From the NCBI RefSeq assembly GCF_016765585.1, contig NZ_JAESWC010000007.1, positions 123,901 through 187,900 on the forward strand: DNA of 64,000 bases. Direction: 5' to 3'. The DNA is from Clostridium rhizosphaerae (GTDB lineage Bacteria > Bacillota > Clostridia > Clostridiales > Clostridiaceae). The notes beneath the pieces are model-generated. The model saw only the letters and a list, made by a program, of their open reading frames with translations. It was not told the DNA's origin and made no database searches. The stretch's first letter is position 1. Each line of letters begins with the position of its first letter. The translations under genes were made by a program, and so were the position numbers. Below are positions 51,011 to 59,479 of the stretch, in pieces.

Positions 51011-51118
51011 ATATATATAATGCAATAAAGTTCTTACATTAATGATGTCACAAAATATCAAATCTTCAAGGATTTTTGGGGCATCGTTAATGTATTAGAA
51101 CTTTTGCATTATATATAT
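51011..51118. repeat. Long imperfect palindrome upstream of htrA
   Basis: Arms ATATATATAATGCAA (51011-51025) and TTGCATTATATATAT (51104-51118) are perfect complements; inwards GTTCTTACATTAATGATG pairs with CATCGTTAATGTATTAGAAC with few mismatches. It has no open frame. Short relatives with TATACAATGCAA / TTGCATTATATA arms lie at 10546-10577 and 59455-59486. Confidence 0.7.
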
Positions 51119-51152
51119 AATAATTTCTTTAATATGAACTAAATTTTTAAAT

Positions 51153-51192
51153 TTGTAACAACCTTGTCATGAAATTGTCATAAAACTGTTTT
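51153..51192 (+). promoter_or_regulatory. Direct repeats at 11-bp spacing before htrA (Pho-box/OmpR-type site)
   Basis: TTGTAAC, TTGTCAT, TTGTCAT and CTGTTTT start at 51153, 51164, 51175 and 51186, exactly 11 bp apart. The middle pair resembles the E. coli Pho box (CTGTCAT repeats every 11 bp) and OmpR-family sites in general. It is immediately upstream of a -10 like TATAAA (51195-51200). Confidence 0.6.
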
Positions 51193-51255
51193 ATTATAAA
51201 TTCATGAAATAAATGATAAAATAATAAATGGATATATATATGGGAGGAATTATTT

Positions 51256-52515
51256 ATGGAGAATAACAATAATCAAGAATTTAACCAAGAACTTAATCAA
51301 GAAAATACTCATGATACTTATGTGATGAATTATACTGAACCTAACAATCAAAAGCCCAAGAAAAAGGGCAGCAAATTTAAAAAAACATTATCCTACGTTG
51401 CTGTGGGTCTTGTATGTACAGTTATAGGAGGAGTAGCATCTGGTGCAGCTGTTCTATATGGACTTCCAAAAACAGATTTATTTAAAGATACAGCATTATA
51501 TAAATCCCTAGCAGGCAGCGTAAATACTTCTACTTCAGTATATGATGGTCATCCAACTCAACTTGCTGCTACAAGCGGCGCAATGACAGTAGCAGAAATA
51601 GCTAAGAAGGTAGGCCCTGCAGTGGTAGCTGTTACAACAACACTTCAAACACAGCAAGGCTTCTTTGGCAGTCAGCAAGCACAAGGTGTAGGAACAGGAA
51701 TGATAATAAATGAAGAAGGATATATTCTTACTAACTATCACGTTGTTGAAGGTGCACAGCAGGTTAAGGTAACCTTAAGCAACAATAAGCAAGTAAATGC
51801 CAAGGTTGTAAATTATGATGCCAACTATGATGTTGCAGTAGTTAAAATAACGGACAGTGTTAAAGTACCCGCAGTAGTTGAAATTGGAGATTCAGATAAT
51901 CTTCAGGTTGGAGAATCTGTAGTAGCAATCGGTAACCCTCTAGGAACTGACTTTTTCGGATCTGTAACAACAGGTATAGTAAGTGCTTTAAATAGAAAAA
52001 TTGATGGTGATGGAAGCACAAATAACCAAGGCCAATCATCAACAGGACTTTCTTACATCCAAACTGATGCGGCTATAAATTCCGGTAACAGTGGCGGACC
52101 TCTTATAAACTCAAGAGGACAAGTAATAGGAATTAACACAGCTAAGATTAAGCAAAGCGGAGTTGAAGGTTTAGGTTTTTCGATTCCAATAAATGCTGTT
52201 AAAAATAAAATTTCTGATTTATCTAAGCCAGTGTTAATGGTAGGAATACAGGGAAGGGAAATAGATAAAACTTTATCAGAACAATATAACCTTCCAATTG
52301 GATTATATATTCAAGATGTTACAGAATTCAGCCCAGCGGAAAAAGCGGGTTTAAAGCGCGGTGATGTTATTACTAAGTTTGATGGACAAAAAGTAACAAC
52401 CTTTAACGAAGTTACTACTATAAAAAACAAGCATAAGTCCGGTGATCAAATTTCTGTAACTGTTAATAGAGATGGAAAAGAAACAAATTTGACTTTGACA
52501 CTTATTGCTCAATAA
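51256..52515 (+). CDS. htrA: HtrA/DegP-type serine protease with PDZ domain
   Basis: 419 residues. N-terminal cytoplasmic polar part with Asn/Gln-rich start, membrane anchor (about 48-68), then the trypsin-like domain with His162 (TNYHVVEG), Asp192 (ANYDVAVVKI) and Ser279 (GNSGGPL). The PDZ domain is about 325-419 (GLKRGDVITKFDGQKVTTFNEV). This membrane-anchored surface protease degrades misfolded exported proteins. The upstream direct repeats suggest two-component control. SD GGGAGG precedes the ATG. Confidence 0.95.
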   Translation: MENNNNQEFNQELNQENTHDTYVMNYTEPNNQKPKKKGSKFKKTLSYVAVGLVCTVIGGVASGAAVLYGLPKTDLFKDTALYKSLAGSVNTSTSVYDGHPTQLAATSGAMTVAEIAKKVGPAVVAVTTTLQTQQGFFGSQQAQGVGTGMIINEEGYILTNYHVVEGAQQVKVTLSNNKQVNAKVVNYDANYDVAVVKITDSVKVPAVVEIGDSDNLQVGESVVAIGNPLGTDFFGSVTTGIVSALNRKIDGDGSTNNQGQSSTGLSYIQTDAAINSGNSGGPLINSRGQVIGINTAKIKQSGVEGLGFSIPINAVKNKISDLSKPVLMVGIQGREIDKTLSEQYNLPIGLYIQDVTEFSPAEKAGLKRGDVITKFDGQKVTTFNEVTTIKNKHKSGDQISVTVNRDGKETNLTLTLIAQ

Positions 52516-52529
52516 TATATCATTGTTAT

Positions 52530-52571
52530 AAAAAGGTCAGTGCAAGACAGAAGTTTTGCACTGACTTTTTT
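52530..52571 (+). terminator. Terminator of htrA
   Basis: Stem AAAAGGTCAGTGCAA / TTGCACTGACTTTTT, 15 nt past the stop codon. Confidence 0.9.
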
Positions 52572-52699
52572 ATAACTCTGACTTATTGTTATAAATGTAA
52601 TTAATTAACATTTCAGAAAATTTAAACACATTTTCTTATTAATCTCTAAAATTTATTACTATTTTTTTGATATTTTATTAACAAATTTTTAAAAAACTC

Positions 52700-52728
52700 T
52701 TGTTATCTTTTTATCAATCAGTTATAAT
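52700..52728 (+). promoter_or_regulatory. Promoter of the lipoprotein gene at 52778
   Basis: TTGTTA, a 17-bp spacer, TATAAT (52723-52728), 49 bp before the ATG. Confidence 0.75.
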
Positions 52729-52777
52729 AAACTTGTCCAAAAAAATATAAATCTTTATAACATAGGGGGATTCTAAA

Positions 52778-53401
52778 ATGAAAATAAAAGCATTAGTTTT
52801 AGCAGTAGCAGTAGGAGCTACATTATTTACAGGATGTGCCAAGAAGGCAGACCCAGCTGCAGCACCAAAGGCAGATGCAGCAAAACCAGCTGCAACAGAA
52901 ACTAAGAAAACAGATGCAGTAGCAACAGCTTCAGTAGTTGATACAAACGCAGCTTTTGAGAAAGCTTTAACTAAAGACGGTGGAAAATATGTTGTTGCAA
53001 CATTAAAGGATTTAACTTTCGATAAAGAATTAGTAGTTGAAGGAAGCTACAAAACTGGTAAGAAAGACGACAAAGGTAATTTAATAAAAGATGCTAATGG
53101 TAATGAGCAAACTCAACGTAAAATAGGTCTTTATACTCAAGATGATAAGCATAATGTAACAGGCAGATTTACTTTAACTGCTCCAAAAATCACTTTCAAC
53201 AGCGATTTCGGAAGTCTTGAACATGGAACTTTCAAGGGTGATCTTTATATCTCTGGAAAGAACTTCAAGCTAGTTAATCAAAAGATTGATGGAAATGTAT
53301 ACTTCTTAAATGCAGATGCTGAAAAGACATTCACAATTGCTGACAGCAAAACTGACAACGTAGCAACTGTTATAACTGGAAAGAAAGAATTAAAGAAGTA
53401 G
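52778..53401 (+). CDS. Lipoprotein with beta-rich domain, unknown
   Basis: 207 residues with lipobox FTGC (Cys20). Residues 21-50 are an Ala/Lys/Pro/Thr linker (repeats like AAPKADAAKPAATETKK). The rest is predicted beta, with DLTFDKELVVEGSYKTGKKDD and repeating short strands (GTFKGDLYISGKNFKLVNQKIDGNVYFLN), as in bactofilin- or polymer-forming-like beta-helices. It has its own promoter and terminator. Codon use is unusually rich in Ala/Lys codons of high expression. Function unknown. Confidence 0.8.
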   Translation: MKIKALVLAVAVGATLFTGCAKKADPAAAPKADAAKPAATETKKTDAVATASVVDTNAAFEKALTKDGGKYVVATLKDLTFDKELVVEGSYKTGKKDDKGNLIKDANGNEQTQRKIGLYTQDDKHNVTGRFTLTAPKITFNSDFGSLEHGTFKGDLYISGKNFKLVNQKIDGNVYFLNADAEKTFTIADSKTDNVATVITGKKELKK

Positions 53402-53419
53402 TTCTAAGTTTAAATATAA

Positions 53420-53454
53420 GACAGTTAGTCGATTAATTGACTAACTGTTTTTTT
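53420..53454. terminator. Bidirectional terminator
   Basis: Stem ACAGTTAGTC / GACTAACTGT then TTTTTTT, between convergent genes. Confidence 0.85.
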
Positions 53455-53461
53455 ATTCTAT

Positions 53462-54022
53462 CTATTCTATTTTATACCTTTGATAAACTTTGCTGGATTT
53501 AACTATAAATTCACAAACTGATGATGCCGCTATTAGTGAGTAATTTATATCTGTCATTATTCCTTGAGGCTCCAAATAATACTTTTTTCTAATTTTTAAT
53601 ATTAAATTCTTTATACTTACCTCCTTTTTACATTTATAACGTAAGTCTATACTTCCAGTTAAAAACATAGATAAAAGCTTAGTATGAAGCGTTACTTCAT
53701 AGGTACCATGTCCTAACTTATCTTTTTTCCAATACTCTTTAGTATGGTATATACAGAAATAGTCGCTTACAAAGTGACAAATGATTCCTAATGCCATAGA
53801 AAAGTCTTTTACCGAAATATTGCTATTAATAATATCTTCAGAATAAATATTAATCATTTCCAAACTGTCTTCTAAAGTATGTTCACATTTTATATATCCC
53901 TTATCTAAATCAGGTCTTATATTTCCATAAGAGAAAGCGGGCAAGTCTAGTATAAAATTCGTACTCTTCAAAATATATTTATAAACTAAATTAGCAATTA
54001 ATATATGACTGCTAGTTATCAA
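53462..54022 (-). CDS. Zinc-dependent phospholipase C-like protein
   Basis: 186 residues from TTG, chosen because GGAGGG lies 7 nt upstream; an ATG five codons earlier overlaps that SD. His/Asp pattern of the zinc-dependent phospholipase C family (PF00882): SSHILIANLVY, NIRPDLDKGY, HTLEDS, ICHFVSDYFC, HTKEYW and LHTKLL. No signal peptide, so it is one of the cytosolic family members of unknown substrate found in clostridia. Monocistronic. Confidence 0.8.
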   Translation of the reverse strand: MITSSHILIANLVYKYILKSTNFILDLPAFSYGNIRPDLDKGYIKCEHTLEDSLEMINIYSEDIINSNISVKDFSMALGIICHFVSDYFCIYHTKEYWKKDKLGHGTYEVTLHTKLLSMFLTGSIDLRYKCKKEVSIKNLILKIRKKYYLEPQGIMTDINYSLIAASSVCEFIVKSSKVYQRYKIE

Positions 54023-54108
54023 AGCTTGACCCTCCATAAAGATTGATTACATAATAATGTATATTACTAATAACTTTTTTTCATATCTATAATTTCATTT
54101 GTAGAAAT

Positions 54109-54144
54109 TAAAAGGACGGTTAAATCTTATAATTTATCCGTCCT
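54109..54144 (-). terminator. Terminator
   Basis: Stem AGGACGGATAAAT / ATTTAACCGTCCT, then TTTTAATTT on the minus strand, 12 nt after the stop at 54156. Confidence 0.8.
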
Positions 54145-54155
54145 AATATATTATC

Positions 54156-54989
54156 TTATCTCCTTGCTTGACTTAACGCTCTCTTAGCAGCCAATTTCCA
54201 GTTAGCAACTGCCTGCGAAGATAAACCTTGAGGATTAACATCATAAGTTTGATTTTGAACCATTAAGTTAGCTAATGTATCTCTTCCATCTGAATTTCCT
54301 GGTTGAGCACCATTAATATTACCGGTTGCTGTATTTCCTGTAGTACCACCATATTGCGCCCCTGTTGTATTTCCTGTAGTTGCATTGTTTCCAGTATTGG
54401 TTCTATTTCCATAGCTAGTTGTATTCCCCATATTTGTGGTACCTGCTCCGCTAGTTGAAGTTCCGTAACCTGTTGTACCTGTTACATTATTTGAAGTTCC
54501 AGATCCTGTAGTTCCTGTTCCATTATATGAGGTGTTTCCTCCTGTTGTCATACCTGTTGTAGTCCCAGTTCCTCCAGTTGAAGGTGTTGTGCTTCCGTTT
54601 GGGTTGCTCATATTATAGTTATTAGCTGGGAAATTTCCTCCACTTGCATTACCGCTACCAACAATAGGTCTGCTTCCTGTGTTAGTAGTAACCTTTCCAC
54701 TTGTATCTGTATAATCAAGTACTACATTGCTTATTCTTCCACCTCTTACAAATACTGTTGCCATATGGTTTCCTGTAGAAGTAGGATCTCCATAAGCTGT
54801 GTAGGTTCCATCCTTGTAATTTCCTATAGTTGTTCCCTGATTGGTGTTATATCCTGTTCTTGTTCCCTGAGTTGTACCAGTATTTGTTCTATTTCTATTT
54901 TCGTAATTTGTTCCAGTACCTCTTTGATAGCATGCTGTCAAAGTTGTAGAAATAAGAATTACTGACAATAATGCTGCAGTTTTTTTCAT
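54156..54989 (-). CDS. FMN-binding-like lipoprotein with Gly/Thr/Asn low-complexity insert
   Basis: 277 residues with lipobox LTAC (Cys20). After a Thr/Asn/Gly-rich start, residues about 58-95 (YKDGTYTAYGDPTSTG, ATVFVRGGRISNVVLDY) look like the first half of an FMN_bind domain. Then a Gly/Thr/Asn/Ser-rich stretch of about 120 residues. The end (GLSSQAVANWKLAAKRALSQA) resembles the last helix of the same domain. The SGAT motif that takes the flavin is not visible, so binding by covalent FMN is doubtful. SD GGAGGTGG precedes the ATG. Confidence 0.7.
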   Translation of the reverse strand: MKKTAALLSVILISTTLTACYQRGTGTNYENRNRTNTGTTQGTRTGYNTNQGTTIGNYKDGTYTAYGDPTSTGNHMATVFVRGGRISNVVLDYTDTSGKVTTNTGSRPIVGSGNASGGNFPANNYNMSNPNGSTTPSTGGTGTTTGMTTGGNTSYNGTGTTGSGTSNNVTGTTGYGTSTSGAGTTNMGNTTSYGNRTNTGNNATTGNTTGAQYGGTTGNTATGNINGAQPGNSDGRDTLANLMVQNQTYDVNPQGLSSQAVANWKLAAKRALSQARR

Positions 54990-55085
54990 GAATACTCCAC
55001 CTCCAGTTCTCTATCCATTAAATATTGTGTCTATCTAATAAGATAAAATACTAGAGAATTGTTAGGCATTTTATAATATAAGTAG

Positions 55086-55126
55086 AAAACTTTTAAGCTG
55101 CAGAATTATTTCTGCAGCTTTTTTAT
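55086..55126 (-). terminator. Terminator of the ddl-regulator operon
   Basis: Minus-strand stem AAAGCTGCAGAA / TTCTGCAGCTT, then AAAAG/TTTT; it overlaps the stop region of the MocR gene. Confidence 0.8.
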
Positions 55127-56551
55127 ACATTCTTCTATTATTTTAAAGCCCTTTTCTATATCATTGTACTCTAATCTTGAAAATCCAAGCCTGAAGGTAT
55201 CTTTTTTAATATCATCTACATAAAATATGTCTCCCGGCATAAAAATTACATTATTTTTCATCGCTTCATCTAAAAGCCTTCTTGCATATATATGAGGAAG
55301 TTCTAAAAATATGTGAAGTCCTCCATCACCATAAACTTTGCAGCAAGATAAATATTTTTCAGCACACTTTACTGCAAATTTATACTTATCTCTGTAATAT
55401 TTTCTAGCTTTTTTTAAATAGATTTCAAAGTCTCCATTTTTTAAATACTCATATAAAAATGCCTGATCTAAAACTGAATTATGAATATTTCTGCTTCTTT
55501 TAATGCTTTCAAGCACATCTATTAATTTTCTATCCGCAACAATCCAGCCTACTCTAATACCTGGGAAAAGTATCTTAGAAAAACTTCCTGCGTATATTAC
55601 ACTGTTATCCTCGCCCGCTAAAGCAGCTATAGAAGATACATGTGAAGAAGAGTAAAGCAGTTCTTCATTAAATCCATCTTCAATAATAGGTACATTATAA
55701 GCATTACAAAGTTCGTAGATTTCTTTTCTCATATTAGCCGGCATCACTACTCCTGTAGGATTGTGATAGGAAGGAATAAGATAAATTAATTTCACTTCAT
55801 TATTTTCCAATTTTTCTTTTAATTTAAGTGTATTTATGACTCCTTGTTCCATATCCACTCCAATTATATTTAGATCATGAAGCTTCATAAGTTTAATTGC
55901 AGTGTTATGAGTAGGATTTTCACAAATAACAGCATCGCCTTTAGTAGTCAGTGAAGATAGTATTATATCAAAGGCTTCAGTAAATCCATTTGTTATCAAT
56001 AAATCCTTTTCTTTAAGATTTACCCCTTTGTTTTCCATATAAATTTTTAAATAATCTATAAGAGGCTTATACCCCTTTGCATAGCCATAGTTGAATAATT
56101 TTTCACCATGAAGAGAAACACTGCTTAAAAAATTTCTTTTTATTTCTTCCAAATCAAATAACTTTTCATCAGGTGCTATACTTTTAAAAGAAATCATGTT
56201 TTTTGCAGTAACTGCTTCATTTTTTACTATATCCAAATCAACAGCTGTCTTTCCAAAATCACTAATTTTTTCATTCCAATCTACCTGCCATTTAGATCCT
56301 TTTTTCTTAAATTTATGAGAAACAAAGGCTCCCTTTCCTTTTACTATTTGTATATACTCCTTATCTTCAAGAAGTTCATAAGCATGGATGCAGGAGTTTC
56401 TGCTTATTTTTAAAAGCTCAGAAACCTCTCTTGTGGAAGGAAGCTTGCTGCCTTCAATAAGAAATCCTTCTTCAATCATCCTTATTATTTCATTTTTGAT
56501 TTGCTTATAGATAGGTTCTTTACCCTTCAGCCTAAATTCTGATAGAAGCAT
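55106..56551 (-). CDS. MocR/GabR-type regulator (GntR helix-turn-helix plus aminotransferase domain)
   Basis: 481 residues. Residues 1-75 are a GntR winged helix (IYKQIKNEIIRMIEEGFLIEGSKLPSTREVSELLKISR). The rest is a fold-type I aminotransferase with PLP Lys in AGSFSKILFPGIRVGW, and IPSYHNPTGVVMP. Its gene starts 12 bp after ddl. Known family member DdlR of Brevibacillus controls ddl expression, so a role in ddl regulation is a good guess here. It might instead act on PLP synthesis (PdxR), but no pdx genes are near. Confidence 0.9.
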   Translation of the reverse strand: MLLSEFRLKGKEPIYKQIKNEIIRMIEEGFLIEGSKLPSTREVSELLKISRNSCIHAYELLEDKEYIQIVKGKGAFVSHKFKKKGSKWQVDWNEKISDFGKTAVDLDIVKNEAVTAKNMISFKSIAPDEKLFDLEEIKRNFLSSVSLHGEKLFNYGYAKGYKPLIDYLKIYMENKGVNLKEKDLLITNGFTEAFDIILSSLTTKGDAVICENPTHNTAIKLMKLHDLNIIGVDMEQGVINTLKLKEKLENNEVKLIYLIPSYHNPTGVVMPANMRKEIYELCNAYNVPIIEDGFNEELLYSSSHVSSIAALAGEDNSVIYAGSFSKILFPGIRVGWIVADRKLIDVLESIKRSRNIHNSVLDQAFLYEYLKNGDFEIYLKKARKYYRDKYKFAVKCAEKYLSCCKVYGDGGLHIFLELPHIYARRLLDEAMKNNVIFMPGDIFYVDDIKKDTFRLGFSRLEYNDIEKGFKIIEECIKKLQK

Positions 56552-56563
56552 TTCATTACCTCA

Positions 56564-57472
56564 TTATCGCTTAATTTTTAAAGATAGCTCAATTATGACA
56601 TCAAGAAGCTCACCAAAGCCTAAACCATATGCCCTTGCACTTTTAGGAATCAAACTATTTTTAGTCATTCCCGGCAAGGTGTTTATTTCAAGCACATAGG
56701 GCTCATTATCTTTTAATATAATATCTATTCTACCATATACAGAGCATTTAAATAAACTCCAGCACTTTCTGCATATATTATCAACCTTTTCCTTTATCGC
56801 TTCTTCAAGCTCAACTATTACTTCTTCAGAGCCCATATCTTCATATTTCGATTTATAATCAAAAAACTCTGAGGATGGTTTTATCTCTATAATTGGAAGA
56901 AGCATTCCATCTAAAATACTGCAGGTTATTTCTCTTCCTTCAATGTATTTTTCTACCATTATCTCTTCATCATAGGTAAAAGCTTTCAAAATCGCGTCTA
57001 AAATATCTTCACTATTTCTAACTATAAAAGTCCCAAGGCTTGAACCTCCATTAACAGGCTTAACCACTAATGGATAACCTATTTTCCCAAGAAGCTTATA
57101 GTCTATTTCATTTCTCTTCTTTATGGTTATCCATTCTGGAGTATTTATTCCTTCAGCTCTCATAAGTCTTTTTGATATATCCTTATCCATACAGAGACTG
57201 CTTGCTAATATACCCGAGCCTGAATATGGTATATTAAGACTTTCCAGTATAGCTTGTGCTCCTCCATCCTCACCAAACTTACCATGTAGAGCTAAAAGTG
57301 CAAAGTCTATATTTTCTCTAAGCACTTTATCAATTAAATCTTTTCTGCTGTTTATCTGAATTTCAATTACTTCGTATTTTTTTTTATCTAAGTTTTCTAT
57401 CATTTCTTTTCCTGTTTTTATCGAAACTTCTCTTTCTGCCGAAGTACCGCCTGTTATAACTCCTACTTTCAT
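56564..57472 (-). CDS. ddl: D-alanine--D-alanine ligase
   Basis: 302 residues, ATP-grasp. N-terminal VGVITGGTSAEREVSIKTGKEM, central LALHGKFGEDGGAQAILESLNIPYSG (typical of Ddl), ATP-grasp LVVKPVNGGSSLGT, and the C-terminal NTLPGMTKNSLIPKSARAYG. It joins two D-Ala for peptidoglycan precursors in the cytoplasm. It is the first gene of an operon with a MocR regulator. SD AAAGGAGG precedes the ATG. Confidence 0.96.
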   Translation of the reverse strand: MKVGVITGGTSAEREVSIKTGKEMIENLDKKKYEVIEIQINSRKDLIDKVLRENIDFALLALHGKFGEDGGAQAILESLNIPYSGSGILASSLCMDKDISKRLMRAEGINTPEWITIKKRNEIDYKLLGKIGYPLVVKPVNGGSSLGTFIVRNSEDILDAILKAFTYDEEIMVEKYIEGREITCSILDGMLLPIIEIKPSSEFFDYKSKYEDMGSEEVIVELEEAIKEKVDNICRKCWSLFKCSVYGRIDIILKDNEPYVLEINTLPGMTKNSLIPKSARAYGLGFGELLDVIIELSLKIKR

Positions 57473-57530
57473 TTTATGGCCTCCTTTAAAAATTTAACTT
57501 TATACTTTAATTTTAATCTCTTAAAATAAT

Positions 57531-57572
57531 AAAAAAAGAACCACTGCCATGGAACTTTTCCATAGCAGTGGT
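57531..57572 (-). terminator. Terminator of msrA
   Basis: Stem ACCACTGCTATGG / CCATGGCAGTGGTT, then CTTTTTTT on the minus strand. Confidence 0.88.
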
Positions 57573-57591
57573 ATCACATAGATATATATAA

Positions 57592-58152
57592 TTAGTCATT
57601 ATAGATATCGTAATATTCTTCTCCCCAGTATTTTTGTATAAACTCATCTCTTCCTGATATTTTTCTATCTTCCTTATACTCTACCGGACTCTTCTTATAA
57701 AAATCCTGATGATAATCTTCGGCTTCGTAAAACTTTACTGCCTGAAGTATTGGAGTTACTATAGGATTAGGAAATCTTTTTGATTCGTCCATAGCTTTTT
57801 TAGAAGCTTCAGCCTTTTGTCTTTGCTCATCAGTAGTATAAAATATAGCCGGTCTATAGGATGGTCCTCTGTCTTGAAATTGTCCTCCCTCGTCAGTAGG
57901 ATCCACTTGTCTCCAATATGCCTGAAGCAGCTTTTCATAATCTATAATCTCTGGATCATAAGTCACTTTTATAACTTCATAATGACCTGATGTTTGAGAC
58001 TTAACATCTTTATATGTAGGATTTTCAAGATGACCTCCGGTATATCCTGATACTATCTCAGCTATTCCATCTAAAACGTCAAATGGTGAAACCATACACC
58101 AAAAACACCCACCTGCAAATATAGCAACTTCATATTTATTATTGTCAGTCAT
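57592..58152 (-). CDS. msrA: Peptide methionine (S)-sulfoxide reductase MsrA
   Basis: 186 residues from the ATG with SD AGGAGG 9 nt upstream; the frame is open seven codons further. The catalytic motif GCFWC has Cys16. Further family motifs are SGYTGGHLENPTYKDV, GHYEVIKVTYDP, DRGPSYRPAIFY and QKYWGEEY-like end. It reduces methionine sulfoxide in proteins using thioredoxin. No MsrB domain is fused. Confidence 0.96.
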   Translation of the reverse strand: MTDNNKYEVAIFAGGCFWCMVSPFDVLDGIAEIVSGYTGGHLENPTYKDVKSQTSGHYEVIKVTYDPEIIDYEKLLQAYWRQVDPTDEGGQFQDRGPSYRPAIFYTTDEQRQKAEASKKAMDESKRFPNPIVTPILQAVKFYEAEDYHQDFYKKSPVEYKEDRKISGRDEFIQKYWGEEYYDIYND

Positions 58153-58295
58153 TATAATCGGCCTCCTATCCATAGTTCTTCAAAAACAATTATACCTTAT
58201 TTGCCCTCTATAGGTAATAGCTTTAAAATTTTTTATAATTTTTATTAATAATTTTTAAATAACAACAAATGCTAATACTGAAACTTAAGTTAAAT

Positions 58296-58383
58296 GAGGC
58301 TAAAGTCCTAGGTGGACTTTAGCGGGAATCTTGCAAACGATAGTGATCATTCTAAGATTCCCAGTGTTTCGAGTGAAAGGAGG
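58296..58383 (+). repeat. Family-1 structured leader repeat, one unit
   Basis: TGAGG start, hairpin CTAAAGTCC-TAGGT-GGACTTTAG, stem GGGAATCTT / AAGATTCCC, tail CAGTGTTTCGAGTGAAAGGAGG, which is the SD 8 nt before the GTG start at 58392. The inner loop (GCAAACGATAGTGATCATT) is the most diverged of all copies while the stems pair. Confidence 0.92.
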
Positions 58384-58391
58384 AAAAAATC

Positions 58392-59231
58392 GTGAACAGA
58401 AAATTACTTAGTTTTACAGTAGCTTTATCACTAATCTTTACAGCAGGATGTACTACACAGCAGAAACAAAAGAACAATCCTCAGCCTATTCAAGGTGTTG
58501 AATCCTCTGTTAACCAAATGGGGAATATTCAGAGAGTAAAAGTTACTGCTGATACCTCAAATGTTAGAAGTGGATGCTCAGGCAATACGCCTGTTCTAAA
58601 AACAGCTGCAAAAGACAGTACTTTAGATGTAGTAAGTCAGGTTTCAGATTGGTTTGCAGTAAAGCTTCCAAATAATCAAATTGGTTTTGTACACAACCAG
58701 GAAGCTAAGCCAGTTGTTGTTGAAAATAATCAGCCAAATGTAACACCTGATACTACTGGAGGTGCTCCTCAAGTCACTCAAGGTAATGCAACTAGTTCCA
58801 CAGCACCTAAAACACCAAGCTCTCAAACAAACTCAGGAACCCTAACTGCACAGGAGCAGCAAATGCTAAACCTAGTAAATCAAGCTAGAGCACAAAATAA
58901 TGTACCTCCGCTCCAAATAGATATGCAGGTCACTAATGTAGCAAGAATTAAAGCTCAGGATATGATAGACAATAATTACTTCAGCCACAATTCACCAAAG
59001 TACGGAAGTCCTTTTGACATGATGAAATCCTTTGGGGTAAGTTATGTTCAAGCCGGTGAAAACATAGCTGGAAATCAAACTGTTCCAAACGCTGAGAATG
59101 CTTTAATGAATTCACCAGGGCATAGAAAAAATATATTAAACCCTGCTTATACTCATATAGGCATTGGAATTAAAAGCGGCGGTCCTTATGGAAATATGTT
59201 TTCTCAAATGTTTGTAAGCAAACCTAAATAA
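58392..59231 (+). CDS. CAP-domain (SCP/YkwD-like) lipoprotein with SH3-like domain
   Basis: 279 residues from a GTG after the repeat-encoded SD. Lipobox FTAGC (Cys20). Residues about 45-105 form a bacterial SH3 domain (KVTADTSNVRSGCSGNTPVL, GFVHNQEAK). A Thr/Gln/Ser linker follows, then a CAP domain (about 155-279) with LNLVNQARAQNNVPPLQID, YFSHNSPKYG, AGENIAG and MNSPGHRKNILNPAYTHIGIG. It should stay on the cell surface and bind the wall; CAP function unknown. Confidence 0.9.
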   Translation: MNRKLLSFTVALSLIFTAGCTTQQKQKNNPQPIQGVESSVNQMGNIQRVKVTADTSNVRSGCSGNTPVLKTAAKDSTLDVVSQVSDWFAVKLPNNQIGFVHNQEAKPVVVENNQPNVTPDTTGGAPQVTQGNATSSTAPKTPSSQTNSGTLTAQEQQMLNLVNQARAQNNVPPLQIDMQVTNVARIKAQDMIDNNYFSHNSPKYGSPFDMMKSFGVSYVQAGENIAGNQTVPNAENALMNSPGHRKNILNPAYTHIGIGIKSGGPYGNMFSQMFVSKPK

Positions 59232-59246
59232 ACATTCATAAATGAG

Positions 59247-59294
59247 TACAGCAGTCTAAGGTTATTAGCTTCAGACTGCTGTATATTTTTTATT
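59247..59294. terminator. Terminator
   Basis: Stem TACAGCAGTCT / AGACTGCTGTA with a following T-run; the small minus-strand gene stops at its edge. Confidence 0.83.
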
Positions 59295-59433
59295 CTTTTT
59301 TATTTTTGTCCTTTAAATTATCCTTTATTTTATCTCTTACCTCAGGATTACTGTAAATTTCAGCACCTGCCTCTATCATATTATTTCCTAAAGCCGCCAT
59401 TCTCAGCTGAGCAGCAGTCAATTTCTTGCTCAT
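59290..59433 (-). CDS. Small protein of 47 residues, unknown
   Basis: MSKKLTAAQLRMAALGNNMI ... ends KDKNKKE, with SD AAAGGAG 8 nt before the ATG. Helical and amphipathic in the first half (AAQLRMAALGNNMIEAGAEI), Lys/Asp-rich tail. No family recognised; it lies between the CAP and M50-like genes on the minus strand and could be in the M50-like transcript. Confidence 0.7.
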   Translation of the reverse strand: MSKKLTAAQLRMAALGNNMIEAGAEIYSNPEVRDKIKDNLKDKNKKE

Positions 59434-59479
59434 TTTATTTTCTCCTTTCCCTATTATACAATGCAAGACCTCTATTGCA

